Below are positions 1-7,785 of a stretch of DNA of 64,000 nt, piece after piece (positions within the stretch are counted from its first letter, which is position 1; every line of letters starts with the position of its first letter). The notes under the pieces were generated by a model. That model was not told the origin of the DNA. It was given only the letters and a program-made list of their open reading frames with translations, and ran no database searches. The DNA is taken from positions 1 through 64,000 of the forward strand of contig NZ_FOFL01000006.1 in NCBI RefSeq assembly GCF_900110945.1. The letters run 5' to 3'. Both the position numbers and the translations under genes were made by a program. Source of the DNA: Devosia sp. YR412. Lineage in GTDB: Bacteria > Pseudomonadota > Alphaproteobacteria > Rhizobiales > Devosiaceae.

Positions 1-1
1 T

Positions 2-91
2 GAAGTTGTTGGCCAGGGCGACTTTGACGGCGCTGCTGACTCGTTCTTCGAGTCCGCCAAGGCAACCGTCGGCGTCTACTACCACTTCTAA
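2..91 (+). CDS. Porin, C-terminal fragment (5' end outside window)
   Basis: Only the last 29 codons are present. They end in GVYYHF, alternating aromatic and small residues with a terminal phenylalanine, which is the outer-membrane beta-barrel signature read by the BAM insertion machinery. Alphaproteobacterial trimeric porins typically end this way. The reading frame opens before the window. A strong Rho-independent terminator follows 22 nt after the stop, so this is the last gene of its transcript. Whether it is a general diffusion porin or a specific channel cannot be told from the tail. Confidence 0.7.
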   Translation, partial: EVVGQGDFDGAADSFFESAKATVGVYYHF

Positions 92-113
92 GATTCGATT
101 TATCGATCTTGCG

Positions 114-145
114 AAACGGCTGCCTTCGGGCAGCCGTTTTTGTTT
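114..145 (+). terminator. Rho-independent terminator after porin gene
   Basis: A perfect 9-bp stem (116-124 with 129-137) closes on a TTCG tetraloop and is followed at once by a run of five T residues (137-141). It lies 22 nt after the porin stop codon. Confidence 0.9.
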
Positions 146-231
146 GTGCGCCGTGTGGCCGCTGGTCGGGCATCGACCAAATGGCGTGCCGCGGCTATCC
201 TTGTGACGAGACCGACTGAGGAGGTGGTCAC

Positions 232-588
232 ATGGACGCCAAGAAACACCGCATCTATGGCATGAGCGTCGCCAGCGTTTACCCGCTCTACCTGACCAAG
301 GTCGAAAAGAAGGGGCGCAGCAAGGCAGAGGTTGACGAGGTCTTCCGCTGGCTGACCGGACATAGCCAGGCAAGCCTCGATGCCGAACTGACTGACAAGA
401 CATCCTTCGAGGATTTCTTCGCCAAGGCGCCGGCGATGAACCCGGCGCGATCGCTGATCACTGGCGTGATCTGCGGCGTTCGGGTGGAAGAGATCGAAGA
501 CCCGCTGATGCGGGAAATCCGCTATCTCGACAAGCTGGTGGATGAGTTGGCCAAGGGCAAGCCGATGGCGAAAATCCTGCGGCAGTAG
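232..588 (+). CDS. DUF2200 family protein
   Basis: A 118-residue soluble protein matching the DUF2200 family by its opening ([20 protein letters not shown]) and the later stretches VFRWLTGHS and [15 protein letters not shown]. The length is normal for the family. No catalytic residues are established and no function is known. The ATG is preceded by a strong GAGGAGG ribosome-binding site 7 nt upstream, which fixes the start. It is a single-gene unit between the porin terminator and a hairpin at 596-630. Confidence 0.85.
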   Translation: MDAKKHRIYGMSVASVYPLYLTKVEKKGRSKAEVDEVFRWLTGHSQASLDAELTDKTSFEDFFAKAPAMNPARSLITGVICGVRVEEIEDPLMREIRYLDKLVDELAKGKPMAKILRQ

Positions 589-595
589 GGCGCGG

Positions 596-630
596 AAAAG
601 CCGCCGACCGGGCTGCGGTCGACGGCTTAA
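596..630 (-). terminator. Terminator between convergent genes (T-run on minus strand)
   Basis: A near-perfect inverted repeat (about 598-610 with 616-626, one mismatch). Read on the minus strand it is followed by TTTT, so it most probably ends transcription of the GlsB-type gene at 650-901. It may also slow transcription from the DUF2200 side. Confidence 0.7.
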
Positions 631-649
631 TGGTGTTTGCCGGATTTGA

Positions 650-901
650 TTAGCGGCGGCGGGCGATCAGGCCCCAGACGAAAAGCACGATGATCGAGCC
701 GACCACGGCGCCGATCAGGCCAGCGCCTTCGCCGGGCGCGTACCAGCCGAGGGCCTGTCCGAGATAGGACGCGACGAAGGCGCCGACGATGCCGAGAATG
801 GTGGTCAGGATGAAGCCGGACGGCTCATTGCTGCCCGGCATAATGAACTTGGCAATGACGCCGGCGACGAAACCGATGATGATGGTCCAGATAATGCCCA
901 T
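650..901 (-). CDS. GlsB/YeaQ/YmgE family small membrane protein
   Basis: An 83-residue integral membrane protein with three hydrophobic segments: MGIIWTIIIGFVAGVIAKF, a central LTTILGIVGAFVASYLG and a C-terminal LIGAVVGSIIVLFVWGLI ending in basic residues. This is the transglycosylase-associated protein family (GlsB/YeaQ/YmgE), linked to envelope stress in several bacteria; the name does not imply enzymatic activity. The open frame extends 18 codons further upstream, but the internal ATG at 901 is preceded by GGAGAG and gives the normal family length, so that start is chosen. Confidence 0.88.
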   Translation of the reverse strand: MGIIWTIIIGFVAGVIAKFIMPGSNEPSGFILTTILGIVGAFVASYLGQALGWYAPGEGAGLIGAVVGSIIVLFVWGLIARRR

Positions 902-957
902 GACGCTCTCCAGGTGTTGGTGACCTGCAACGTTCAATCGGCACTCCGGTTCCAAAG

Positions 958-1602
958 CTAGCGCAACAGGCCGTCGCGCTCGAACTCTTCCCAGCCCTTG
1001 AGCTTATGCCGCGCGGCGTCTTCGGGCGTGGCATCGACAATTGGCGCCGATTGTGCGGCCTTCTTTTCCGAGCGTGCCAGCTTGGCTTTCCAAGCGGCGC
1101 GGCGGCGGTTTTCGGCGGCTGTCTCGGCATCATTCTCGCGCCAGATCGTCACCAGATCCTGGTTGAGGATTTCCTCGACGCGACGCGGATCAAAGACATG
1201 GAAGGTAATCTTCCTGGCGCGACCGCGCAGCTTGACCGTGCGCGTGCCGGCGCTGGGCAGTCGGCCATCCTTGAGCCAGCGATGCCGCTCGGTGGTGGTG
1301 ATGGTCAGGATATCCTGAATTTCCCGCGGGATCACCGGCAGGCTTTCGATGCCGTCGAGCGTCTTGGAAATCGTGGCCGATGCCGACAGGAAGGCGGCAT
1401 GTTCACCCTCCAGCATGCGCAGGGCGAGCACGGCGCCAATGATATCGAGCGATTTCTTGGCGGTCGCCGGCAGCTTGGCGCGCAATTCGAGCAGAATGCC
1501 CTTGGCCCGCACCGATGAGCCCAGCGTCGCCGCAGCCGGCAAGGTCCATTCCGCGATCAGCGTGGGGACTTCAACGATCTTGCGTTTGACTGGCATGACC
1601 AT
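958..1602 (-). CDS. Hypothetical protein with HTH-like segment
   Basis: About 214 residues with no recognised family. The middle (IQDILTITTTERHRWLKDGRL) followed by a basic beta-like stretch (TRTVKLRGRARKITFHVFDP) and RRVEEILNQ resembles an excisionase/MerR-like winged helix-turn-helix. The C-terminus is charged and probably helical. The frame stays open further upstream over yacG, but that part is arginine-rich shadow; ATG 1602 (or 1596) starts 44 nt after yacG. It is the last gene of the minus-strand murA-yacG block. In related genomes the block usually ends at yacG, so this gene looks like a lineage-specific addition. A transcriptional role is only a guess. Confidence 0.6.
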   Translation of the reverse strand: MVMPVKRKIVEVPTLIAEWTLPAAATLGSSVRAKGILLELRAKLPATAKKSLDIIGAVLALRMLEGEHAAFLSASATISKTLDGIESLPVIPREIQDILTITTTERHRWLKDGRLPSAGTRTVKLRGRARKITFHVFDPRRVEEILNQDLVTIWRENDAETAAENRRRAAWKAKLARSEKKAAQSAPIVDATPEDAARHKLKGWEEFERDGLLR

Positions 1603-1646
1603 CAGATAGGGCGTCCCGCCCCAAGCTGCAACCGCCAACGCCGACG

Positions 1647-1844
1647 TCAGATATTGTCGTCTTCGTTGTAGTCCGGCACGGCATTGCCGTCTTCGCTCAT
1701 CGGCTCGTCGTCGCGGGCGGGGATGACATAGCTGCCGGTGAGCCAGCGGTTGAGGTCGACATCGGCGCAGCGCTTCGAGCAGAAGGGCTTGAAGGCCTCT
1801 ACCATGGCCTTGCCGCAGATCGGACATTTGCGCTCGGCGGTCAT
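1647..1844 (-). CDS. yacG: DNA gyrase inhibitor YacG (zinc-binding)
   Basis: A 65-residue protein with the YacG zinc ribbon: CPICGK near the N-terminus and [15 protein letters not shown] about 14 residues later (C-x2-C...C-x3-C), followed by GSYVIP and an acidic tail. YacG binds the GyrB subunit and inhibits DNA gyrase in E. coli. The ATG overlaps the maf stop codon (ATGA), indicating translational coupling. The neighbourhood infA-maf-yacG is the usual alphaproteobacterial order. Confidence 0.93.
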   Translation of the reverse strand: MTAERKCPICGKAMVEAFKPFCSKRCADVDLNRWLTGSYVIPARDDEPMSEDGNAVPDYNEDDNI

Positions 1845-2482
1845 CAAACGCCCGACAGCGTGGACTGGTTGAGCCAGTTGAAATGCACCGGATAGCCTTC
1901 GCCGGCCAGCAGCTGGGCGGTTTCCATCAGCGGCAGGCCGACGACGCCGGTATAGGAGCCGGAGAGCTTGACCACAAAGGCGCCGGCAATGCCCTGGATG
2001 GCATAGCCACCGGCCTTGTCGCGCCATTCGGCGCTGGCCAGATAGGCTTCCATTTCACGGGTCGAGAGGCGCTTGAAGCGGACGCGGGTTTCCACCAGGC
2101 GCTGGCGCTTGGCGCCGGAGGGCGTCAACACGGTCAGCGCGGTATAGACGCGATGCGCCCGGCCCGAGAGCAGGCGGAGGCATTCCGTCGCCTCTTCCAT
2201 GGTTTCGGCCTTGGGCAAGACGCGGCGCCCCACCGCCACTACCGTATCGGCAGCCAGCACCAATGCGCCCTGGCCAAAGCCGGCCGAGCGGGCCTTGTGC
2301 TGGGCAGTCAGGGCCTTGAGATCGGCGAGGCGGGCGGCCAGCTTGCGCGGCAATTCACCCTTTTCGGGCGTCTCGTCGACATGGGCCGGCACCAGATGCT
2401 CGGGCTCGATGCCGATCTGGTTGAGCAGCGCCAGCCGGCGCGGCGAGGCGGAGGCCAGGATCAGATCCGGACGACTGGCCAT
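1844..2482 (-). CDS. maf: Maf-family nucleoside triphosphate pyrophosphatase
   Basis: A 212-residue Maf/HAM1-fold protein. It begins with the family motif [14 protein letters not shown], followed by DET (residues about 36-38), then [19 protein letters not shown] and [12 protein letters not shown], and ends near [20 protein letters not shown]. Maf proteins hydrolyse nucleoside triphosphates such as dTTP, UTP or modified nucleotides to monophosphate and pyrophosphate. They act in housecleaning and are linked to septum formation. It sits 10 nt after infA and overlaps yacG by 1 nt. Confidence 0.93.
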   Translation of the reverse strand: MASRPDLILASASPRRLALLNQIGIEPEHLVPAHVDETPEKGELPRKLAARLADLKALTAQHKARSAGFGQGALVLAADTVVAVGRRVLPKAETMEEATECLRLLSGRAHRVYTALTVLTPSGAKRQRLVETRVRFKRLSTREMEAYLASAEWRDKAGGYAIQGIAGAFVVKLSGSYTGVVGLPLMETAQLLAGEGYPVHFNWLNQSTLSGV

Positions 2483-2492
2483 GACTCAAGCC

Positions 2493-2711
2493 CTATTTGA
2501 AGCGATAAGTAATGCGACCCTTGGTCAGGTCATAGGGCGTCATTTCGCACAGGACCTTGTCGCCAGCGAGCACGCGGATACGGTTCTTGCGCATGCGGCC
2601 TGCGGTGTGTGCAATGATCTCATGTTCGTTTTCCAACTTGACGCGGAACGTCGCATTGGGGAGCAATTCAACCACCACGCCCGGAAATTCGAGCACTTCT
2701 TCCTTCGCCAT
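2493..2711 (-). CDS. infA: Translation initiation factor IF-1
   Basis: A 72-residue single S1/OB-fold protein: [20 protein letters not shown], then [21 protein letters not shown] and [18 protein letters not shown]. This is canonical IF-1, which binds the ribosomal A site during initiation. A longer open frame exists, but ATG 2711 carries an AGGAGA ribosome-binding site and gives the standard length. It is followed by maf after 10 nt. Confidence 0.97.
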   Translation of the reverse strand: MAKEEVLEFPGVVVELLPNATFRVKLENEHEIIAHTAGRMRKNRIRVLAGDKVLCEMTPYDLTKGRITYRFK

Positions 2712-2786
2712 TCTGTCTCCTGATAACACCCATAGGGGCATAGCTTGCCGGCCACGGGTCGGAAAGTGGCCTCTACCTACTTCAAT

Positions 2787-3758
2787 TCAAAGGTTTTGTG
2801 AACCACCGGAAACCAATGGTTCCAAACGGTCTCTGACGCGCTTGCGCAAGCTATCGCGCAGATCGCGATAGGCGCCCAAGACCAGCTCGCGATTGCCTTC
2901 CACGAGGGACGGGTCGACGACATGCCAGGATTCCACCGCGCCGGCCTCGAGGCCCTTGCGACCCACGGCCTCTAGCGCGTCGTCGGACAGAGTGATGACG
3001 AGATCGAAGCGGTTGGCCACCAGCTCATCGAGGATATGGGGGGTGTGGACGCTCATATCAATGCCGATCTCTTCCATCACCTCATGCACGAACTGGTCGG
3101 CCTTGCCACCATTGACGCCCACCGACCGGGCGATCACCCGGCCGGGAAAGGCCTGGCGCGCCAGCGCCGCGGCGATCGGCGAGCGCACCGAATTCATCGA
3201 GCAGACGAAGAGCACGCTCGGCAATTGGCTGGTCGCCTCGTCGATGCGGCTGGCATAGGGCTGCACGGCGCAGATCAGGGTAAACAGCCGCCGGGCGGTG
3301 TTGAGATCGATGATGATCTTGTTGTCGAGCCGGGTGCGCAGCAGCTCGGCGGCCTCGTTGTGCATGCCGCGCCGCGCCATGTCGACGGTTTCGATCTGGA
3401 ATGGCTGGGCCGAGCGGATGGCTTCGTAATAGGCGTCGCGGATGCGGAAATAATCGCGGATCAGCCGACGGAACGGGGTCAGCGAGAGGTAATGCGCCGC
3501 AATCGGCTGGAAGGTTTCCGGATGGCGCACGTCGAGCACGATGAAATTGCCGACGATCGACATATGCAGCGCGAATGGGCCCTTGGCGGTCACCCGGGCC
3601 GGGCGGAAGCGATTGTCTTCTAGCAGGTCATAGATGGCGATGCGCCATTCATGCACCTCGTCGGGATTGATCGAGGTGATGGTATTGGGGTCGAGCGTGA
3701 CGGTGACTAGGCGGTCCGTGTCCTTGGGCTTGGCCTGGCTGTCCATCGTGATGCTCAA
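2787..3758 (-). CDS. UPF0262 domain fused to low-molecular-weight phosphatase
   Basis: A single continuous frame of 323 codons. Residues 1 to about 170 match the UPF0262 family (IYDLLEDNRF, YLSLTPFRRLIRDYF, YYEAIRSAQP, DMARRGMHNE, DLNTARRLFTLICAV). From residue 182 a complete low-molecular-weight protein-tyrosine-phosphatase/arsenate-reductase-like fold follows, with the P-loop CSMNSVRS (C186, R192, the CX5R motif) and a distal general-acid-like D282-P283. In many Rhizobiales these are two adjacent genes; here they are one protein. The first codon is TTG overlapping the hisD stop; ATG 3746, four codons in, is the alternative start. The substrate is unknown. Confidence 0.85.
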   Translation of the reverse strand: MSITMDSQAKPKDTDRLVTVTLDPNTITSINPDEVHEWRIAIYDLLEDNRFRPARVTAKGPFALHMSIVGNFIVLDVRHPETFQPIAAHYLSLTPFRRLIRDYFRIRDAYYEAIRSAQPFQIETVDMARRGMHNEAAELLRTRLDNKIIIDLNTARRLFTLICAVQPYASRIDEATSQLPSVLFVCSMNSVRSPIAAALARQAFPGRVIARSVGVNGGKADQFVHEVMEEIGIDMSVHTPHILDELVANRFDLVITLSDDALEAVGRKGLEAGAVESWHVVDPSLVEGNRELVLGAYRDLRDSLRKRVRDRLEPLVSGGSQNL

Positions 3759-5050
3759 TGGTTGAGCCTTATCGAAACCGAGCGGCCATGGCCGTCGAGA
3801 CCTTCCACTTCCGCCAGCGTTACCGCCGCCGTGCTGAGCGCCGCCAGCGAGGTCGGATCACAGCCGAGGATCGAGGTGCGCTTGACGAAGTCGAGTACGC
3901 CAAGCCCCGAGGCAAAGCGCGCCGTGCCCGCCGTGGGCAGGACATGGTTGGAGCCGCCGACATAATCGCCAATGGCTTCGGGCGTGTGGTGGCCCAAAAA
4001 GATCGCGCCCGCATGGCGGATCGCGCCGAGGATAGACTGCGGATCATCCAGCGCCAGCTCGACATGTTCGGAGGCGATGCGATTAGCGAGGACCACCGCT
4101 TCGGAGAGCGAAGCCACGGTGATGACGGCGCTATGCTCTTCCCAGCCTTCGCGGGCATGAGCCGGATTGGGCAGCGTCTCGATCTGGCGGGTGACTTCGG
4201 CGGCCACCGCGTCAGCCAGGCCCTTCTCGGTGGTGACGAGAATCGAGCGTGCCCCTGCCCCGTGTTCCGCCTGGGCGATCAGGTCGGCCGCGACCCAGGC
4301 CGGATTGGCCGAACCGTCGGCAATGACCAGAACTTCCGACGGGCCGGCGATCATGTCGATGCCGACCTTGCCGAACACCTGCCGCTTGGCGGCCGCGACA
4401 AAGGCATTGCCGGGGCCGACCACCTTGTCGACCGGCGCAATGGTTTCAGTGCCATAGGCCAGCGCCGCAACCGCCTGGGCACCGCCGATGCGGTAGATTT
4501 CGGTGACGCCGGCAATTTTCGCCGCCAGCAAGATGGGCGCCGCAATCTGGCCATCGGGTGTCGGCACCACCATGGCGATGCGCGCCACACCCGCCACCTT
4601 GGCCGGCACGGCATTCATCAGGACCGACGACGGGTAATTGGCCAGCCCGCCCGGCACATAGATGCCGACGGCATCGACCGCCGTCCACACCGTGCCCAGG
4701 GTCACGCCAAGGGCATCGGTATAGATGTGGTTTTCCGGCCTCTGCTTTTCGTGATGGCTCTTGATGCGATCATGCGCCGTCTGCAGCGCCGCCCGCACGT
4801 CGGGCGTCACCCGGGCGGCAGCGGCGTCGATCTCGGCTTCCGAAATTCGCAGCTCTGCGGCACTGGCAAAATGGGTGCGATCGAACCTGTTGGTCAGCTC
4901 CAGCACCGCCGTGTCGCCGCGCTGGCGCACATCCGCAATGATGCCGGCGACAATATCGCTGACATCCTGGCTGGACTCGCGCTTGCCATCGAGCAGCTGC
5001 TGGAACAGCGGTTCGAAGTCGGTATCGGCGCTATCGAGGCGAAGGGTCAT
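3755..5050 (-). CDS. hisD: Histidinol dehydrogenase
   Basis: A 431-residue enzyme that oxidises L-histidinol to L-histidine in two NAD+-dependent steps, the last part of histidine synthesis. The family signature is complete: IYVPGGLANYPSSVLMNAVPAKVAGV, DKVVGPGN and IDMIAGPSEVLVIAD. Zinc-ligand positions are Q260, H263, D362 and H421, matching Q259/H262/D360/H419 of E. coli, and the catalytic E328-H329 pair is present in ASEHVEL. It starts 9 nt after the DUF2948 gene and overlaps the next gene. Solitary hisD in this neighbourhood is typical of Hyphomicrobiales. Confidence 0.97.
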   Translation of the reverse strand: MTLRLDSADTDFEPLFQQLLDGKRESSQDVSDIVAGIIADVRQRGDTAVLELTNRFDRTHFASAAELRISEAEIDAAAARVTPDVRAALQTAHDRIKSHHEKQRPENHIYTDALGVTLGTVWTAVDAVGIYVPGGLANYPSSVLMNAVPAKVAGVARIAMVVPTPDGQIAAPILLAAKIAGVTEIYRIGGAQAVAALAYGTETIAPVDKVVGPGNAFVAAAKRQVFGKVGIDMIAGPSEVLVIADGSANPAWVAADLIAQAEHGAGARSILVTTEKGLADAVAAEVTRQIETLPNPAHAREGWEEHSAVITVASLSEAVVLANRIASEHVELALDDPQSILGAIRHAGAIFLGHHTPEAIGDYVGGSNHVLPTAGTARFASGLGVLDFVKRTSILGCDPTSLAALSTAAVTLAEVEGLDGHGRSVSIRLNH

Positions 5051-5059
5051 GCGAAGTCC

Positions 5060-5494
5060 TCAGTCGAGAGAATGGGCCGGCTTGGCCGCAGCCGCCCAGG
5101 CGGCGCCGAGATCGGAGAGGCGCGCCTCGAGGCATTCGACGCCAAGGCGCACGGTGCCGCCGCCGGCAAAGCTGAGTTCGACGATGCCCGCCGGGCCGTC
5201 GATGGAGATGAAGCTGATGGCGAGAAGATTGAGCACGCCCTCGGGTGCTGCCGGATCGAAGCCATTGGAGACCACTGACTGCACGCCATCAAAATGCAGC
5301 GCCGCGCGCTTGCGCAACCCCTTGTCGCGCCGCCCCAGCCCCGATTCCCAATCGAAGCGGTTCATCAGCAGGGCAAAGCGCCGGTCGCCGCGGGCATAGC
5401 CCATGTCGGCCACGCGGACTACGGCGTCCTGCACATGGGTGGACAGGACTTCGAGATCTTCGGTATCAAGCGCAATCAGCTTGAGGTCGGTCAT
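5060..5494 (-). CDS. DUF2948 family protein
   Basis: A 144-residue soluble protein that opens MTDLKLIALDTEDLEVLSTH, with DAVVRVADMGYARGDRRFALLMNRFDWE and a central RKRAALHFDGV. This is DUF2948, an alphaproteobacterial family of unknown function almost always found between murA and hisD. The frame ends 9 nt before hisD, so the two are probably co-transcribed. Upstream (5495-5879) is a repeat-rich gap that separates it from murA. Confidence 0.88.
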   Translation of the reverse strand: MTDLKLIALDTEDLEVLSTHVQDAVVRVADMGYARGDRRFALLMNRFDWESGLGRRDKGLRKRAALHFDGVQSVVSNGFDPAAPEGVLNLLAISFISIDGPAGIVELSFAGGGTVRLGVECLEARLSDLGAAWAAAAKPAHSLD

Positions 5495-5599
5495 GATGTG
5501 GTCGGCCCCTGAAGTGGACGTGAAAGCCCTGATCTGGTCACGTCACATTCGATCTACAAGTTTGCAGGCGATGGAGCAATGTGAGGGCCGTGCAAAAGA

Positions 5600-5790
5600 C
5601 GCATGAATGCGGGGTTGGCGTCCTCTCCCTTGCGGGAGAGGGGGACCATGCGAAGCGTGGTGGAGAGGGGAGCACCGGCACGGATGGTCAGGTGGTGGTC
5701 ATTCACGCTATTGCGCAAGCGGCTCACCCCCTCCACCGCCTAGTGGCGGTCCCCCTCCCCCGCGAGCGGGGTAGGAAAGGGCTCAGTGTG
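5600..5790. repeat. REP-like palindromic repeat (BIME type), first copy
   Basis: Most of the 385-nt gap between murA and the DUF2948 gene is filled by imperfect palindromes rich in CTCTCCC/GGGAGAG. One hairpin lies near 5621-5642, and further complementary arms near 5660-5690 and 5725-5775 contain the same CCCTCCACC / GGTGGAGAGGGG elements in opposite orientation. No open frame here looks coding. A similar CTCTCCC/GGGAGAG-rich element is found at 40880-41000, so this is an interspersed extragenic repeat family. Confidence 0.7.
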
Positions 5791-5839
5791 TGCGGCACCA
5801 GCCCGCCATTCGGCTATAGGCCTCATGGCCTAGCGAGCT

Positions 5840-5864
5840 AAAATCGCGCCATAGGCGCGATTTT
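5840..5864 (-). terminator. Terminator of murA (perfect inverted repeat)
   Basis: An 11-bp perfect inverted repeat (5840-5850 with 5854-5864) around a 3-nt loop. On either strand it reads AAAA-stem-TTTT, so it can work in both directions. It lies 16 nt beyond the murA stop codon. Confidence 0.85.
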
Positions 5865-5879
5865 GCGTTCCGCCGCTCG

Positions 5880-7172
5880 CTAGCCAGCCAGCCGTTCGAT
5901 CTCTGCTCCGCACCGACCCAGCTTCTCTTCCAGCCGCTCGAACCCGCGATCCAGATGATAGATCCGGTTAACCACCGTCTCGCCCTTGGCCGCAAGACCG
6001 GCGATGACCAGCGATACCGAGGCACGCAGGTCCGTCGCCATCACTTGCGCACCCTTGAGCTGGGTCTTGCCGCGAATGGTCGCCAATTGCCCATCTACCG
6101 AAATATCGGCGCCGAAGCGGGCGAGTTCGGCCACATGCATGTAGCGGTTCTCGAAGATGGTTTCGCGAATATGGCTGGTGCCCGAGGACATGGTCATAAG
6201 CGCCATGAACTGGGCCTGGAGATCGGTCGGGAAGCCGGGGAAGGGATCAGTCTCGGCATCGACGGCCTGAATGCCATTGCCATTGCGCTGCACGCGCAAG
6301 CCATTGGATTCCACTGTCAGGTTGACGCCGGTGCGCCCCAGAATATCCAGCGCCGCCTGCAGATGCTCGGGCCGCGCGCCCTTGAGCAGCACATTGCCGC
6401 CGGTCATCGCTGCCGCCATGGCAAAGGTGCCGGTCTCGATGCGATCGGGAATCACGTCCACCGTCGCGCCATGCAGACGCTCAACACCCTCGATGGTGAG
6501 GGTGCGTGTGCCGATGCCAGTGATCTTGGCGCCCATGGCAACGAGGCATTCGGCGACATTGGTGATTTCGGGTTCCTGGGCCGCATTTTCCAGCACCGTA
6601 GTGCCGCGCGCCAGGCTGGCCGCCATCAGCAGCGTATGCGTGGCGCCAACTGACACTTTCGGGAACTTGATATGCGCGCCGACGAGGCCACCCTTGGGCG
6701 CCTTGGCGACGACATAGCCGTCGTCGATATCGATTTCGGCGCCCAGTTCCTTGAGGCCATAGAGGAAGAGATCAACCGGCCGCGTGCCGATGGCGCAACC
6801 GCCGGGCAGCGAGACGCGGGCTTCGTGGCAGCGGGCCAAGAGAGGCCCGATGACCCAGAAGCTGGCGCGCATCTTGGAGACCAACTCATATGGGGCCGTG
6901 GTGTCGACGATATCGGCGGCATGGAAGGTCATGCGCTGGCCGACGCCCTCGTCCTCCCCACGGCGGCGGCCATGCACGGCAATATCGACGCCATGGTTTT
7001 CGAGGATACGCTCGAGCTGCTTGACGTCGGCGAGGCGCGGCACATTCTGCAGCACCAGGGGCTCGTCGGTGAGTAGCGAGGCGATCATCAGCGGCAGGGC
7101 GGCATTCTTGGCGCCGGAAATGGTGATCTCACCATTGAGCTCGTTGCCACCGATCAAACGGATACGGTCCAT
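5880..7172 (-). CDS. murA: UDP-N-acetylglucosamine 1-carboxyvinyltransferase
   Basis: A 430-residue EPSP-synthase-fold enzyme that transfers enolpyruvate from PEP to UDP-GlcNAc, the first committed step of peptidoglycan synthesis. The N-terminus has the [17 protein letters not shown] motif with K22-N23. The active-site loop is [13 protein letters not shown] with Cys126, so the protein carries the fosfomycin-sensitive cysteine. Other signatures are FPTDLQAQ and [17 protein letters not shown]. It is cytoplasmic. It has its own terminator and is separated from the downstream DUF2948-hisD group by repeats. Confidence 0.97.
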   Translation of the reverse strand: MDRIRLIGGNELNGEITISGAKNAALPLMIASLLTDEPLVLQNVPRLADVKQLERILENHGVDIAVHGRRRGEDEGVGQRMTFHAADIVDTTAPYELVSKMRASFWVIGPLLARCHEARVSLPGGCAIGTRPVDLFLYGLKELGAEIDIDDGYVVAKAPKGGLVGAHIKFPKVSVGATHTLLMAASLARGTTVLENAAQEPEITNVAECLVAMGAKITGIGTRTLTIEGVERLHGATVDVIPDRIETGTFAMAAAMTGGNVLLKGARPEHLQAALDILGRTGVNLTVESNGLRVQRNGNGIQAVDAETDPFPGFPTDLQAQFMALMTMSSGTSHIRETIFENRYMHVAELARFGADISVDGQLATIRGKTQLKGAQVMATDLRASVSLVIAGLAAKGETVVNRIYHLDRGFERLEEKLGRCGAEIERLAG

Positions 7173-7328
7173 AGTCTTGTCCTATATGGCGGGCATAATG
7201 CCCATCTACCTGGGGATGGAGGTAGGCCAAGTCCTAGTTGCCACGTAAGCCAGACTCGCCGTTCCGAAAATTCTCCGGAGAGGCCGGGAGGCCTTTCCGT
7301 CGTCACGTCATATTCACCCGAAACTGGT

Positions 7329-7493
7329 TTACGGTTTATTGACCGTATCGGCTTCGGGACCGGGTTGCGGCTCAGGTGATTGTCGCTCCGAATCGGCGCG
7401 CGCCTTGGCCTGCCCCTTGCGGCGCTTGAGGTTCTCGCGGAGCTTTGCGGCCAATCTTTGCTCACGCGAAGCGGCCTGTTCGGTTTTGCTCAT
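7329..7493 (-). CDS. Small basic conserved protein upstream of murA (54 aa)
   Basis: A 54-codon frame starting MSKTEQAASREQRLAAKLRE and continuing NLKRRKGQAKARAD, then an acidic/proline tail. The lysine/arginine-rich helical core is strongly amphipathic. Short proteins of this kind are commonly annotated next to murA in alphaproteobacteria. It runs in the same direction as murA, 156 nt upstream of its start. The function is unknown. The call rests on codon-like structure and context, not on a named family. Confidence 0.6.
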   Translation of the reverse strand: MSKTEQAASREQRLAAKLRENLKRRKGQAKARADSERQSPEPQPGPEADTVNKP

Positions 7494-7630
7494 CGGCCTG
7501 TCAGAAAGCTGCTTGGGGAATCGTGTTTTGCGTCTGGCGGTTGATAGGCGCTTTTTAGCCTTGCGTCGAGGTTTGGCCTATGGCAAAGGAGCCCCCGTCG
7601 CGCCGGGCAATGCTCCGCGGCAAAAAAGAT

Positions 7631-7705
7631 GCTGCCGTAGCTCAGTGGTAGAGCACCCCCTTGGTAAGGGGGAGGCCGACAGTTCAATCCTGTCCGGCAG
7701 CACCA
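7631..7705 (+). tRNA. tRNA-Thr (anticodon GGT)
   Basis: A complete cloverleaf of 75 nt with encoded CCA. The acceptor stem GCTGCCG (7631-7637) pairs with CGGCAGC (7695-7701). The D-arm is TAGCTCAGTGGTAGAGC, the anticodon stem is five C:G pairs around the loop TTGGTAA (anticodon GGT), and the T-arm contains GTTCAATCC. It decodes ACC threonine codons. Its 3' end is the attachment site of the element that follows: the last 23 nt and one more base are duplicated at 21353-21376. Confidence 0.97.
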
Positions 7706-7706
7706 G
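7683..7706 (+). repeat. attL core (24-bp direct repeat, tRNA-Thr 3' end)
   Basis: This 24-bp stretch, covering the T-arm/acceptor 3' half and CCA of tRNA-Thr, is repeated exactly at 21353-21376. A tyrosine integrase gene starts about 80 bp inside, the normal arrangement for elements that integrate into a tRNA 3' end and restore the gene. Confidence 0.93.
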
Positions 7707-7735
7707 CCCATCCCGTTGATTTGCCAGAAGTATCT

Positions 7736-7773
7736 GGTTTTGCTAGGGTTTCAGAAGCCGCCAGTGATACACA
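7736..7773 (+). promoter_or_regulatory. Putative integrase arm-type sites, left end
   Basis: The motif GGTTTTGCTAGGG (7736-7748), 29 nt inside attL, has an inverted counterpart near the right end (21315-21326, 26 nt from attR). AGTGATACACA (7763-7773) recurs at 21279-21289. In the circular form these would flank the core symmetrically, as arm sites of tyrosine integrases do. Binding is inferred from arrangement only. Confidence 0.5.
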
Positions 7774-7785
7774 CAGGTGGTCCTC

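Noticed and set aside
1603-1827. N-terminal part of the 289-codon frame running over yacG
   Set aside because: An Arg-rich shadow of yacG; the distinct protein starts at 1602 or 1596.
3758-5278. Open frame of 506 codons opposite hisD
   Set aside because: Arg/Gly/His-rich shadow of hisD and the DUF2948 gene; no motif or ribosome-binding site.
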